A program made the position numbers and the translations under genes. Positions 1 to 9,625 of a stretch of DNA of 64,000 nucleotides are shown in pieces (the stretch's first letter is position 1; every line of letters starts with the position of its first letter). A model generated the notes under the pieces. That model was not told where the DNA came from. It searched no databases and saw only the letters and a program-made list of their open reading frames with translations. Source of the DNA: Azomonas agilis (GTDB lineage: Bacteria; Pseudomonadota; Gammaproteobacteria; Pseudomonadales; Pseudomonadaceae); NCBI RefSeq assembly GCF_007830255.1, contig NZ_VLKG01000013.1:1-64000 (forward strand), read 5' to 3'.

Positions 1-101
1 CCCTAAAGGGTCGTCGAAGACTACGACGTTGATAGGCAGGGTGTGTAAGCGTTGTGAGGCGTTGAGCTAACCTGTACTAATGGCCCGTGAGGCTTGACCA
101 T
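1..101 (+). rRNA. rrl: 23S ribosomal RNA, 3' end (partial)
   Basis: The first hundred bases match the conserved 3' end of gammaproteobacterial 23S rRNA, including the blocks GATAGGCAGGGTGTGTAAGC and GAGCTAACCTGTACTAATGG and the closing GAGGCTTGACCA. The rest of the gene lies outside the window. A 5S gene follows about 110 bases downstream in the same direction, as in a standard rrn operon. Confidence 0.95.
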
Positions 102-210
102 ATAACACCCAAGCAATCTAAATACGATTGGCCGAAAATGTGTGAACGTACCACCTTAAAGCTTCCATCACGAATCTGAATTGGGCTAGCTTACCCTAGC
201 CGCACCGAAT

Positions 211-329
211 TGCTTGACGACCATAGAGCTTTGGAACCACCTGATCCCATCCCGAACTCAGTAGTGAAACAAAGCATCGCCGATGGTAGTGTGGGGTTTC
301 CCCATGTGAGAGTAGGTCATCGTCAAGCG
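211..329 (+). rRNA. rrf: 5S ribosomal RNA
   Basis: A 5S-like sequence of about 119 bases lies downstream of the 23S end. The terminal helix pairs GCTTGACGA (212-220) perfectly with TCGTCAAGC (320-328). The interior carries the conserved CCGAACTCAG-GTGAAAC block and GATGGTAGTGTGGGG. A terminator follows directly, so this is the last gene of the rRNA operon. The exact ends are judged from the terminal helix and could move by one or two bases. Confidence 0.95.
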
Positions 330-339
330 CTTAATACCG

Positions 340-366
340 AAAAGCCCCTCAATGAGGGGCTTTTTG
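340..366 (+). terminator. Rho-independent terminator of the rRNA operon
   Basis: The stem GCCCCTC (344-350) pairs with GAGGGGC (354-360) over a three-base loop. It is flanked by an A run on the left and TTTTT on the right, so it may also act on the opposite strand, where lexA ends at 430. Confidence 0.92.
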
Positions 367-429
367 CTGTGCGCCTGAAATAAGGGCGAAAAGCTATTTA
401 ATAGACTCATATTCCTTGACTGTATTCTG

Positions 430-1035
430 TTAAAGATGTTTTCGTATTAAGCCAACACTAATGCCTTCAATACTGAATTCGTGGTCTGTGGGGTTAATCT
501 TTATATGGGGAAACTCGGAGTTTTCTGCTAGAAGCCAAATAGCATTCGGTTCGATTCTAAGTTTTTTTACGGTTACTTCGTTATTCAGTCGGGCAATAAT
601 AATTTGGCCATTGCGAGCTTCCTGAGCTGTTTTCACAGCCAGTAAATCCCCGTCCAAAATACCAGCACCTTTCATACTATAGCCTGTGACTTTAAGTAAA
701 AAGTCGGCGCTAGGATGAAAGAAATTCGGTTTTATACAGCTGTATTCTTCAATATGTTGTTGAGCCAGTATAGGAAACCCGGCAGCTACCTTACCGATAA
801 TAGGTAGACCTTGCTCTTGTTCAAGCTCTGGAATTCGAAGCCCGCGGGAGGCTCCGGGAGTCATTTGAATCACTCCTTTGCGATTTAAAGCTTTTAAGTG
901 CTCTTCAGCGGCGTTGACTGACTTAAAACCAAGTGCTTGAGCAATTTCTGCACGAGTGGGGGGATAGCTATTTTCCTCAATATACTGCTTGAGAAAGCCT
1001 AGTACTTCGGATTGGCGTAAGGTCAGTTTGTGCAT
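430..1035 (-). CDS. lexA: LexA SOS repressor
   Basis: This is the self-cleaving repressor of the SOS response. The 201 residues match the usual length of about 202. Residues 1-70 form the winged helix, with [13 protein letters not shown] and [16 protein letters not shown], the recognition segment almost identical to that of E. coli. The C-terminal S24 protease domain shows the Ala85-Gly86 cleavage site (GKVAAGF), the nucleophile Ser120 (GYSMK) and the general base Lys157 (VTVKK). It diverges from psrA, as in Pseudomonas. A clear CTGT-N8-ACAG box is not obvious upstream; only a CTGT half-site and an AT-rich palindrome are visible. The next ATG-free stretch upstream supports the start at 1035. 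Confidence 0.97.
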   Translation of the reverse strand: MHKLTLRQSEVLGFLKQYIEENSYPPTRAEIAQALGFKSVNAAEEHLKALNRKGVIQMTPGASRGLRIPELEQEQGLPIIGKVAAGFPILAQQHIEEYSCIKPNFFHPSADFLLKVTGYSMKGAGILDGDLLAVKTAQEARNGQIIIARLNNEVTVKKLRIEPNAIWLLAENSEFPHIKINPTDHEFSIEGISVGLIRKHL

Positions 1036-1036
1036 A

Positions 1037-1065
1037 CTGTTATTTTAAGGCATATCATTATATGC
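1037..1065 (-). promoter_or_regulatory. lexA promoter region with palindrome
   Basis: Upstream of lexA the perfect palindrome GCATAT-CATT-ATATGC lies at 1050-1065. On the minus strand it contains TATAAT, a consensus -10 element. A CTGT half-site at 1037-1040 sits against the start codon, but its partner eight bases away reads GGCA rather than ACAG. No good -35 is seen. LexA autoregulation is expected from the family; this exact site is inferred. Confidence 0.4.
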
Positions 1066-1208
1066 GAGCATTTATATCTGGTTATGCTCATTATGTCTTG
1101 TTTTTATTGTCTTAAGAGTAGACGGCTAAAAATACAACATAGGTTGACCTTAATCTGATGAAGGGTTAGTTTCAGGAATCTTTTTCGATCTGCCTAAGTT
1201 TGCTTGCT

Positions 1209-1859
1209 ATGGCGCACTCTGAGACCGTTGAGCGTATTCTGGACGCAGCAGAGCAACTGTTTGCACGATATGGTTTTGCTGAAACCTCTCTACGCCAAAT
1301 TACCACTAAGGCGAAGGTTAATTTAGCCGCAGTGAATTATCATTTCGGTTCAAAGCAATCTTTAATTCAAGCTGTATTAATGCGGGTTTTGAATCCAGTA
1401 GCCCACAGAATTTTGCTTGACCTTGAGCATTATGAGTGCCAACGGGATGCTGGAGACTTAAAGCATCTACTGAAAATTTTGCTTAAAGCTTTGTTGGGTG
1501 TACAAGCCCGCACTCATTTTTCATTAGGTGTGTCCTTATTGAGCCGAGCCTTTTTGGAAGCTGAGACTGAAATCACCAGCGTGGTTTCAAAAACTTATGG
1601 AAAGGCTTGGCAGCGTTATTTATTAGCAATACGTCCTCTATTACCACATCTATCTAATTTTGAGTTAAGTTGGCGTCTGCGTTTTATGTTGGGCGGTTTG
1701 TTGTTTGCTCTTTCGGACTCACGATTATTTGATGGTTTATTACCTGAAGATGCTTATTTTGAGATGAGCATTTCTACAGATCAATCGCTGGACATGATTA
1801 TTACTTGTTTAGCGGCTGGCTTGAGCGCAAAACCCACCCTTACTGAGTTAGGCTCGTAA
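1209..1859 (+). CDS. psrA: TetR-family regulator PsrA
   Basis: This 216-residue TetR-type repressor strongly resembles Pseudomonas PsrA, a long-chain fatty-acid-responsive regulator of beta-oxidation genes and rpoS. The N-terminal helix-turn-helix reads SETVERILDAAEQLFARYGF, followed by the recognition helix segment NLAAVNYHFGSKQSLIQAV. The C-terminal ligand-binding domain is recognisable only by length and by FMLGGLLF. The ATG at 1209 (MAHSETVERIL) is preferred over a TTG nine bases upstream because it matches the PsrA N-terminus. Its position divergent from lexA and upstream of nagZ is the Pseudomonas arrangement. The effector in this organism is inferred from the family. Confidence 0.9.
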   Translation: MAHSETVERILDAAEQLFARYGFAETSLRQITTKAKVNLAAVNYHFGSKQSLIQAVLMRVLNPVAHRILLDLEHYECQRDAGDLKHLLKILLKALLGVQARTHFSLGVSLLSRAFLEAETEITSVVSKTYGKAWQRYLLAIRPLLPHLSNFELSWRLRFMLGGLLFALSDSRLFDGLLPEDAYFEMSISTDQSLDMIITCLAAGLSAKPTLTELGS

Positions 1860-1877
1860 CGGAGCGAGAAATGGACT

Positions 1878-2402
1878 ATGGCCAGTCAACCCATTCTAGA
1901 TTTGTTGCATATCTCATTGGCAGATCAGCGCTTATATGCCTATGCACAGGGCAAGCTCCAGATGGATTTGTTGGTTTCAACGGCTTTAAATGGGGCTGGC
2001 GAACTTAATGGTTCTGGTTGTACCCCAAGAGGATTGCACCAAGTACGTGCTCGCATCGGTGAGGGTTTACCTACTTATGCTGTATTGCGTGGGCGACGTT
2101 GGACGCAGGAAATTTGGTCTCCTGAATTACATGCCCGTTTTCCGAATCGTGATTGGGTTTTATCACGAATTTTATGGTTAAGTGGCTGTGAACTGGGTTT
2201 TAACCGTCTGGGAAATCGAGATACTTTTCGGCGTTATATTTACCTGCACGGCACCCCCGAATCTGAGCCTATGGGCGTTGCACGTTCACACGGTTGTATT
2301 CGTCTGCATAATGCCGATATGGTGCGCCTTTTTGCTCAGGTTCCTGTGCATTGTGCCGTGCGTATTGTCGAGGAATCTGGTCAGCCAGATATGATCATTT
2401 AA
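1878..2402 (+). CDS. YkuD-domain L,D-transpeptidase/carboxypeptidase, no signal peptide
   Basis: This 174-residue protein is little more than a YkuD catalytic domain. It carries YLHGTP (His124) and the active-site motif SHGCIRL (catalytic Cys140, Arg142). The N-terminus, MASQPILDLLHISLADQ, has no signal peptide or membrane segment, so the protein should stay in the cytoplasm, unlike cell-wall cross-linking Ldt enzymes. It lies 18 bases after psrA and 13 bases before nagZ, a cytoplasmic muropeptide-recycling glycosidase. By analogy with cytoplasmic YkuD proteins such as Acinetobacter ElsL/LdtJ, it may act as an L,D-carboxypeptidase on recycled tetrapeptides. The domain call is firm; the cytoplasmic recycling role is inference. 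Confidence 0.85.
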   Translation: MASQPILDLLHISLADQRLYAYAQGKLQMDLLVSTALNGAGELNGSGCTPRGLHQVRARIGEGLPTYAVLRGRRWTQEIWSPELHARFPNRDWVLSRILWLSGCELGFNRLGNRDTFRRYIYLHGTPESEPMGVARSHGCIRLHNADMVRLFAQVPVHCAVRIVEESGQPDMII

Positions 2403-2415
2403 TTGAGGAAGTGTG

Positions 2416-4192
<1,777 letters not shown>

Positions 4193-4241
4193 CTAAAGCC
4201 TAAGCCCGGTTGATCAGCCATATAGGTTTCACACTGGCCTC

Positions 4242-4260
4242 AATCGGGATTGTTCCGATT
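4242..4260. terminator. Weak hairpin between convergent genes
   Basis: AATCGG (4242-4247) pairs with CCGATT (4255-4260) between the 3' ends of mtnP and the minus-strand gene that stops at 4260. There is no T run on either side, so termination is only possible. Confidence 0.3.
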
Positions 4261-4661
4261 TAACGGCATTCTTTGCGTACCAGAGAAATCGCTTCGTCAT
4301 AGTCGCTGTGGGCATTAGTAACACGTCGGTATTCGCTGCCACAGTCATCGCGTAAATCTTTGGATTCTGCACAGATACGTAAGCGGCGTGCTTGCTCGGC
4401 TAGGCGGGCTCCCGCAACGGCTGCGTGTTGGCGGCGATTGTGGCAACTGCTTCCCCTATCGTTATCACGATCATGGCGGTCGTAGTCTTCATCTTGGTAG
4501 CGCTCATCTCGATACTGATCCCTGTATTGATAGGGTGTTTCGAAGCGGTATTGTGTGGGTTGATAACCCTGTAAATCTCGAAAATCATCTTCTGCTGCAC
4601 TGGGATTAGCGGCCAGCAAAGACAGAGGTAACAGGGCATAAAGAAAGACTGAGCGTTGCAT
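4260..4661 (-). CDS. Small exported hypothetical protein rich in charged residues
   Basis: I do not recognise this 133-residue protein. It starts with a clear signal peptide (MQRSVFLYALLPLSLLAANPSAA, likely cut after SAA). A low-complexity segment of Tyr, Arg, Asp and Gln follows (about residues 38-72). The C-terminal part holds four cysteines (one near 73, then CAESKDLRDDC and a terminal ECR) that could form two disulfides in the periplasm. It is 38 bases downstream of ydbL in the same direction and could be a late member of the ydbH-ynbE-ydbL transcript. No function can be assigned. Confidence 0.65.
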   Translation of the reverse strand: MQRSVFLYALLPLSLLAANPSAAEDDFRDLQGYQPTQYRFETPYQYRDQYRDERYQDEDYDRHDRDNDRGSSCHNRRQHAAVAGARLAEQARRLRICAESKDLRDDCGSEYRRVTNAHSDYDEAISLVRKECR

Positions 4662-4699
4662 AGGATAATATGACCTATGTAAGGGGATGCAGGCAGTGA

Positions 4700-5041
4700 C
4701 TACTTTTTAACCCAAGCACCATTACGTTGGATGTAATGTCCTGCCGTGGTTTTATCAATGGCTTTTTGGCCGGCAATGACTTCGACATCCTGAAGACGGG
4801 TTCCGTTCTGTTGGGCAATGCGCTGATATTCCGCTCGCCGTGCTTGGTTAATCAGGGTGGTGATTTCTTGAGCTTGGGGTGTACTTGTGACAACCCCTAA
4901 GTAGCCGTCGGGTTTTTCTCCCACCAGTCCGCTGGCTTTAGCCGTTCCTAGAGCGCTCATAGCATCACTGAGCGTCATGGCCTGCAGGGGAAGGCTCAGG
5001 GTCAGCAGCAAGAGTAGGGCGGTGATAAAAGAGGCTTTCAT
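4700..5041 (-). CDS. ydbL: YdbL-family periplasmic protein (DUF1318)
   Basis: This 113-residue protein matches the YdbL family. It has a signal peptide (MKASFITALLLLLTLSLPLQA), then LSDAMSALGTAKASGLVGEKPDGYLG and a compact C-terminal half ending in YIQRNGAWVKK. In E. coli ydbL sits in an operon with ydbH and ynbE and has been proposed to help their assembly. Here the order is the same, and the ynbE stop and ydbL start are separated by one base (TGACATG), which implies translational coupling. The ATG at 5041 is chosen because an upstream in-frame start would put 13 extra residues before the signal peptide. Confidence 0.93.
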   Translation of the reverse strand: MKASFITALLLLLTLSLPLQAMTLSDAMSALGTAKASGLVGEKPDGYLGVVTSTPQAQEITTLINQARRAEYQRIAQQNGTRLQDVEVIAGQKAIDKTTAGHYIQRNGAWVKK

Positions 5042-5042
5042 G

Positions 5043-5243
5043 TCAGAACAGTCCGCTGTCTTCGTTGATGATGTTATCAAGCGCCTTGTCTACCTTAATA
5101 TAAATCTCGTGTTCAATTTTGACATTCAGATTGATGTTAATCGGCTTATCTGCCACTGCTAATTCGACTCTGGGGGTACAGGCCGCGCTGCTCATAAGCA
5201 CGATGAGGCTTATCAGAATCGGCAGCATGGAGCATTGTGGCAT
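5043..5243 (-). CDS. ynbE: YnbE-family outer-membrane lipoprotein
   Basis: This is a 66-residue lipoprotein. Its mature part, CTPRVELAVADKPININLNV followed by KIEHEIYIKVDK, aligns with E. coli YnbE almost throughout. The signal sequence ends in SSAAC, a slightly atypical lipobox with the lipidated Cys at residue 22. YnbE stacks on the C-terminus of YdbH to complete a bridge between the inner and outer membranes that carries phospholipid. The start at 5243 has AGGAG nine bases upstream; an ATG at 5228 would also leave a usable signal. It begins only five bases after the ydbH stop. Confidence 0.93.
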   Translation of the reverse strand: MPQCSMLPILISLIVLMSSAACTPRVELAVADKPININLNVKIEHEIYIKVDKALDNIINEDSGLF

Positions 5244-5247
5244 GGAG

Positions 5248-7833
5248 TCAGTCTCCTGTTGGGGTGGCTGGTGTTGGATTGTTTTTTAGCTGTTGTTGGA
5301 CGCGCTGTTGGATGCGCTCACTCACACGATCAGAGAGCTGTAAGCTGGTGAGCAAGGTAGGAATGTTTTCCTCTAACTGAATGCTGAAGTGAATAGGCCT
5401 ACCTTGCTCTAGTTCAGGATTACGACCCTGCAAACGTAGTCCAAGTTGCAACCAACCTTGGGTAGTGTAGTGGATGTCACTGCTCAGGTGCTGATAGTGA
5501 AAATTATCCAGAGCTTGAGTGACAACACGCGTAGCGGGATTGGTCGCACCCATGGCCTGAATCTGTGGTGAGCGCAGTTGTAAAATCCCCGGACTACGAG
5601 CGGATAAACTGCCTTTGTCGATGCTAAAGCCCTTTGGACTGTGTTGTAGCTCAAAGTTTCCATCAATAAGGCCCGTACCCTGTAACCCTTGAGCAGGGTA
5701 GGCGGCAAACAGTTTTTGTATGTCTAAGCCACGTAGGTGTAGGTTCAAGGCTTGGCGCTGGCTGGCAAGGTCAATACGGCTGGCAGGAGCCCATATTTTT
5801 GCCCCAAAGGCTTCTAACTGAGCGTGCTGCCAACTCACCAAGCCTCGACTAGGCTGATCTAAGTAAGCCCAGTAACGCCCTGAGAGAGATAGAGGGCCGA
5901 GCGGAAAGCCGGGGTTAAGATGTTGCACGCGGAGTTGATGGATTTCCGCGCTCATCTGCTGTCGGTACAGTTCTAAGGTTAAATGAGCCTCAAGCCCCTG
6001 TAACTCGCTGCGATTGAATTCGCCCGCTAAGTTGTGCAGTTGAATCTTAACGCTTGCTTCAGGATCTTTCTGTGCAGGGACTGTGATTTGCCCTTCTAGT
6101 CCAATCTCTCCCTGATGAAGCTCTAAAGTCTCTGGCCAGTGTTTCAGGGTTTGGGCCAAGGCATTGGATGCTGGCTGTAGTTTTAGGGACTGGAGCTGCG
6201 TCTTAAGTTCAAGAGCAGCGTCCTGCTGTCGGCTGAGTTGTGTTGCAAGCGTTAGGCGGCTGTCGTTACTGAGCTGCCCTGTCAGTTGTTGTTGCAGGGC
6301 TGTACCTTTGAGTTCTCCTTGCCAATCCCAGCCTTGGGTTTTGAGTTCGGGATGCTGAAGTTGCTCTAGGCGTGATTGAACTTGGGTGTATAGGCTAAAG
6401 CTCTGAGCTTTGGGGAGGCTAAATTTGGTTTGATTTAGCTTCAGACGCAGTTGGTCTAGCTGTAGCTGATAGTCCGTTGCAGATATACGATCTGCGTTAA
6501 AAAAGCTGCCATCGGCTAGCTGTATATCCAGTTGTTCTGGAGTCCATTGCCCAGAAAATGCGCTGCTGATGTGTAGGTTATTCAGCTGCACTTGATCTAC
6601 GTTTAGGCGTGGTACTTTGAATTCAAGATGGGCCTGAGGGCCAAAGTCCAAACGCAGTGGATGGGTATAAAGCTGTAGCTGCGGCAGCTTCACATTCAGT
6701 TTGGGACTACCTTGGGTGGTCAGACTCAAATTAAGGGGCAGAGACTGATCTTTTGCTTCAGTGGTACGCGGCAAAACCTTCAAACGTATATGACCTGGAT
6801 GCAGTTCCGTAGGCCAGCGTTCTAGGTGGCTTGGGTCTGGTTGTAGGGTCAGGTCAGCGCTTAGCTGGGAAGGTATCCATAGCTGTGCCCGTAACTCTAA
6901 AGCTAAGTCTAGGTTGCCCTGTAGTGTCCCTAGTTGGGGAATGGGCCAAGGAGTGGGCGAATTCAGCGCAAGCCTAATGTTCCCTGTAGGCGATTGTTCG
7001 GAGTGGCCTAAAGAATCAAAGCTCCAACTAGCACCTAGGCGAATATCCGTCATAGCCTGTGGGGGGACAGCAGGCTGGTAGCTGAGCCAATCACTAAGCC
7101 AATCCAATAACCAGGATGCTTCCGGTAGTTGGCTCAGGTGGAGTGCGCCACTCCAGCGCAGATCAGAAGGAGTGAATAGCAGTTGTTGCTGCGACTCTAA
7201 ACGGGATTGCTCATCTAAGGCGAGTTTTAGGCTGACTTCCAGTTGCTGTTGAGCTGTGGCTTTTGTTTGTAGGGCTATGTGGGTTTGATGCGGGTCACGA
7301 TATAGATACAGATCTAATTGAGTCGCTAAGGCTTGGGTATCCGCCTGTTTCCAACTCAAACGGCCCTGCTCATGGCAGAGTTCTAGGGTGGCGCAGGGTA
7401 ATTCTAAGTCAAAGTGTTCAATACTGAGTTGCTGAGGGAGCCAAGCTAGGCTGTCTTGGATGCTACTCCAAGAAGGAAGATTGGGAGCCTCAACAGGCGT
7501 TTCTAACCCAGAAGGATTGTTGTTTTGGTAACGAACCTTAAGACGTTTGAGCTCTATCTGGTAATTCGGTATGGCCAGAGGTACTAGGTTTGACCAACGT
7601 AAGCTTAGGCCTTGGGTTTCGATGTGTAACTCTGTGCCCTCAGGGCTATGCTGCTGCCATACCAAGTGCTCTAGTTGAACGCCCTCTAGGGAAAGCTTAA
7701 AGCCTGTCCAGTCTAGTACTTCAATACCCTGCTGAGCTTTGACTTGTAACCAGGTCTGCCACAGTACAAATCCCCCTCCAACACTAACAGCCAGACTGAG
7801 GCATAACCACAGCAGATAATACCAAATGCGCAT
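5248..7833 (-). CDS. ydbH: YdbH, AsmA-like intermembrane lipid-transport protein
   Basis: At 861 residues this is close to the length of E. coli YdbH (879). It has one N-terminal membrane anchor (about residues 5-27, YYLLWLCLSLAVSVGGGFVLW). A very long beta-rich periplasmic part follows, with alternating hydrophobic and polar residues and many Gln and Leu, as expected for a hollow AsmA/TamB-type groove. The C-terminal segment (roughly 690-840) corresponds to the conserved YdbH domain. YdbH, TamB and YhdP are partly redundant phospholipid carriers in E. coli. Being the first gene of a ydbH-ynbE-ydbL operon makes the assignment firm despite low sequence conservation. Confidence 0.92.
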   Translation of the reverse strand: MRIWYYLLWLCLSLAVSVGGGFVLWQTWLQVKAQQGIEVLDWTGFKLSLEGVQLEHLVWQQHSPEGTELHIETQGLSLRWSNLVPLAIPNYQIELKRLKVRYQNNNPSGLETPVEAPNLPSWSSIQDSLAWLPQQLSIEHFDLELPCATLELCHEQGRLSWKQADTQALATQLDLYLYRDPHQTHIALQTKATAQQQLEVSLKLALDEQSRLESQQQLLFTPSDLRWSGALHLSQLPEASWLLDWLSDWLSYQPAVPPQAMTDIRLGASWSFDSLGHSEQSPTGNIRLALNSPTPWPIPQLGTLQGNLDLALELRAQLWIPSQLSADLTLQPDPSHLERWPTELHPGHIRLKVLPRTTEAKDQSLPLNLSLTTQGSPKLNVKLPQLQLYTHPLRLDFGPQAHLEFKVPRLNVDQVQLNNLHISSAFSGQWTPEQLDIQLADGSFFNADRISATDYQLQLDQLRLKLNQTKFSLPKAQSFSLYTQVQSRLEQLQHPELKTQGWDWQGELKGTALQQQLTGQLSNDSRLTLATQLSRQQDAALELKTQLQSLKLQPASNALAQTLKHWPETLELHQGEIGLEGQITVPAQKDPEASVKIQLHNLAGEFNRSELQGLEAHLTLELYRQQMSAEIHQLRVQHLNPGFPLGPLSLSGRYWAYLDQPSRGLVSWQHAQLEAFGAKIWAPASRIDLASQRQALNLHLRGLDIQKLFAAYPAQGLQGTGLIDGNFELQHSPKGFSIDKGSLSARSPGILQLRSPQIQAMGATNPATRVVTQALDNFHYQHLSSDIHYTTQGWLQLGLRLQGRNPELEQGRPIHFSIQLEENIPTLLTSLQLSDRVSERIQQRVQQQLKNNPTPATPTGD

Positions 7834-8395
7834 GAGTCTCAGCTTCCAAGCTGGTTAAGGTGGGTTTAAGCCGAAACACACTGTAGCGGTTTATAAAGCC
7901 TATTTACACACAAGAAGTGTGAGGCTTTTGTCAAGAGACTTAATCAAAATAAAAGGCTTTGATTATTTAGAGTTTATAAAAAATAACTCATTGAAAAATA
8001 AGAATAAAATTCTTCTGTATAAAAAATCGACAGTTTGATTACAGGCCGCGGATTATCAGTCTTGTAGCGGTTTTTTAGTCAGTTGCCCACAGACTTATCC
8101 ACAGAAATTGTGGATTTTTTGCGAGGTAAATCAGGTCAATATCTGCTGAAAAATCAAGTCCTTTTTAAATTATTTTGCGGCTAATAAAGGGATTCACTGA
8201 TAGTTGTCATAAAGGCTAAAGTCTTTTCCCTGATACATGAACATGGTCTCAGACACAGCTTATATTGAGGGGTAAACTATATAGCTCCAGCCTTTGGAGG
8301 AGTCTAAGGGATTCAGTATGCCTTTGTACTGTCGCAGAATCGTAACTAAAGCCCTGTAGAAAGCCGCATACGTTGTTGTTTCAGGAGTTTTTGTA
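7834..8395. other. AT-rich intergenic region with DnaA-box-like sites
   Basis: These 562 bases separate divergent ydbH and a small plus-strand gene and hold no convincing ORF. A perfect DnaA box TTATCCACA lies at 8095-8103. ATTTACACA at 7902-7910 is one mismatch from the TTWTNCACA consensus. ATCCACA-GAAAT-TGTGGAT at 8098-8115 forms a palindrome followed by TTTTTT. An 8-base inverted repeat TAATCAAA/TTTGATTA lies at 7941-7965. AT-rich tracts fill 7940-8040. It is probably a promoter region with DnaA-related control; an origin role is not established. Confidence 0.5.
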
Positions 8396-8596
8396 ATGTC
8401 TCGTTCAATGCATGACCTAACCCATAATATTGCCCGGCTTTATCCATTGCGTGATAAGCGGCTCGATAAACGCTACCGCATCGTGGACGAGCTAGCAGGA
8501 ACTACCGAACTGGAAGAAATCACTGGGCGGCCCCGTTATGTATCAACTCAGGAGTTGCAAAATCAGCAGTTTTGGGAGTTAGATCTGGCTTGCTAG
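8396..8596 (+). CDS. Small hypothetical protein
   Basis: This 66-residue protein is not recognised. It is supported by a good ribosome-binding site (CAGGAG at 8382-8387, eight bases before ATG) and a long leader. The sequence is charged and probably helical ([20 protein letters not shown]), with no signal peptide or membrane segment. The stop codon overlaps that of rlmF on the other strand within CTAG (8593-8596). An internal Met at residue 5 is an alternative start. Confidence 0.6.
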   Translation: MSRSMHDLTHNIARLYPLRDKRLDKRYRIVDELAGTTELEEITGRPRYVSTQELQNQQFWELDLAC

Positions 8597-9573
8597 TCCT
8601 TGGCTTGGATTGGAGACAGGTAACAGGCTTGACGCTGCTGGGTATCCAAATAGCTCCAAGCGACAAAACGGCTGCGCTTTTGTCCCTGTCCCATATCCAC
8701 CACTTGGACACTAGCTGCCCTTAGACGCTTCAGTTGAGCCTGCAACAGGGAAACATGGCCAACTTTGGATACCAGAGTACTAAACCAAACCACCTGAGTG
8801 GCAAAATCTTGGCTCTCGGTGGCCATGCGTTTAATAAAAGCTAGCTCTCCGCCTTCACAATAGAGTTCGGCAGCTTGGCCCCCAAAGTTCAGCTTCGGGA
8901 GGCTGCGTTTGGGATCGAGTTTACCCAGATTGCGCCATTTACGACGGCTGCCTTGGGTAGCCTCTTCCAAGGAAGCGTGAAAAGGCGGATTACATAGGCT
9001 TAGGGTAAAGCGCTCGCCAGCTTGGATCATTCCCTGAAAAATCTGCTGGGCTTGAGTTTGTTGGCGCAGTTGAATAGTTTTATTGAGCCCATTGCTCTGA
9101 ACCAGTACCTGTGCTGCTGCTAAAGCCGGTTGGCTGATATCGGTTCCCACAAATTGCCAGCCGTACTCAGCTTGACCGATCAAAGGATAAATACAGTTAG
9201 CCCCACAGCCGATATCCAATACCTTAATGCCTTGTCCGCGTGGAATTTGGTGATGGCTATCCATAGCCAAGAGGTCGGCTAAACCGTGTATGTAGTCAGC
9301 TCGGCCTGGAATGGGAGGGCAGAGATAACCTTCGGGAATATCCCAATATTGAATGCCGTAAAACTGCTGCAGTAGGGCTCGGTTAAAAACTTTAACTGCC
9401 AACGGGTCAGCAAAGTCGATACTGAGTTTGCCGTAGGGATTGGTAATGACGAAAACGGCCAGTTCTGGGCAGACTTTAATTAACGCGGGAAAGTCATAAC
9501 GTCCCTGATGGCGATTACGCGGATGTAATTTACCGGAGGGTGTAGGGGCCGGAGCGTTGGGTGATAAGGACAT
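8593..9573 (-). CDS. rlmF: 23S rRNA (adenine(1618)-N6)-methyltransferase RlmF
   Basis: This 326-residue SAM-dependent enzyme would methylate N6 of A1618 in 23S rRNA. It contains [13 protein letters not shown] near the start and [35 protein letters not shown], the SAM-binding loop [16 protein letters not shown] and the N6-adenine catalytic motif NPPF (in LCNPPFHAS) are all as in E. coli YbiN. The start at 9573 ([10 protein letters not shown]) is preferred because earlier in-frame starts run into valS. ATG at 9582 is an alternative and no strong Shine-Dalgarno decides. It follows valS by about 50 bases in the same direction. Confidence 0.93.
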   Translation of the reverse strand: MSLSPNAPAPTPSGKLHPRNRHQGRYDFPALIKVCPELAVFVITNPYGKLSIDFADPLAVKVFNRALLQQFYGIQYWDIPEGYLCPPIPGRADYIHGLADLLAMDSHHQIPRGQGIKVLDIGCGANCIYPLIGQAEYGWQFVGTDISQPALAAAQVLVQSNGLNKTIQLRQQTQAQQIFQGMIQAGERFTLSLCNPPFHASLEEATQGSRRKWRNLGKLDPKRSLPKLNFGGQAAELYCEGGELAFIKRMATESQDFATQVVWFSTLVSKVGHVSLLQAQLKRLRAASVQVVDMGQGQKRSRFVAWSYLDTQQRQACYLSPIQAKD

Positions 9574-9625
9574 GGCAGCCATCCAAAACGAGGGGCTGCC
9601 ATTGTCCCATAGCAAAGCGGATCTG

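Noticed and set aside
8098-8120. Rho-independent terminator at the DnaA-box palindrome
   Set aside because: The stem is AT-rich and no plus-strand gene ends upstream, so a terminator role is not needed.
7834-8395. Chromosomal origin of replication
   Set aside because: Only one perfect DnaA box, no dnaA, dnaN, rpmH or mnmG adjacent, and no skew data; kept as a low-confidence regulatory region instead.
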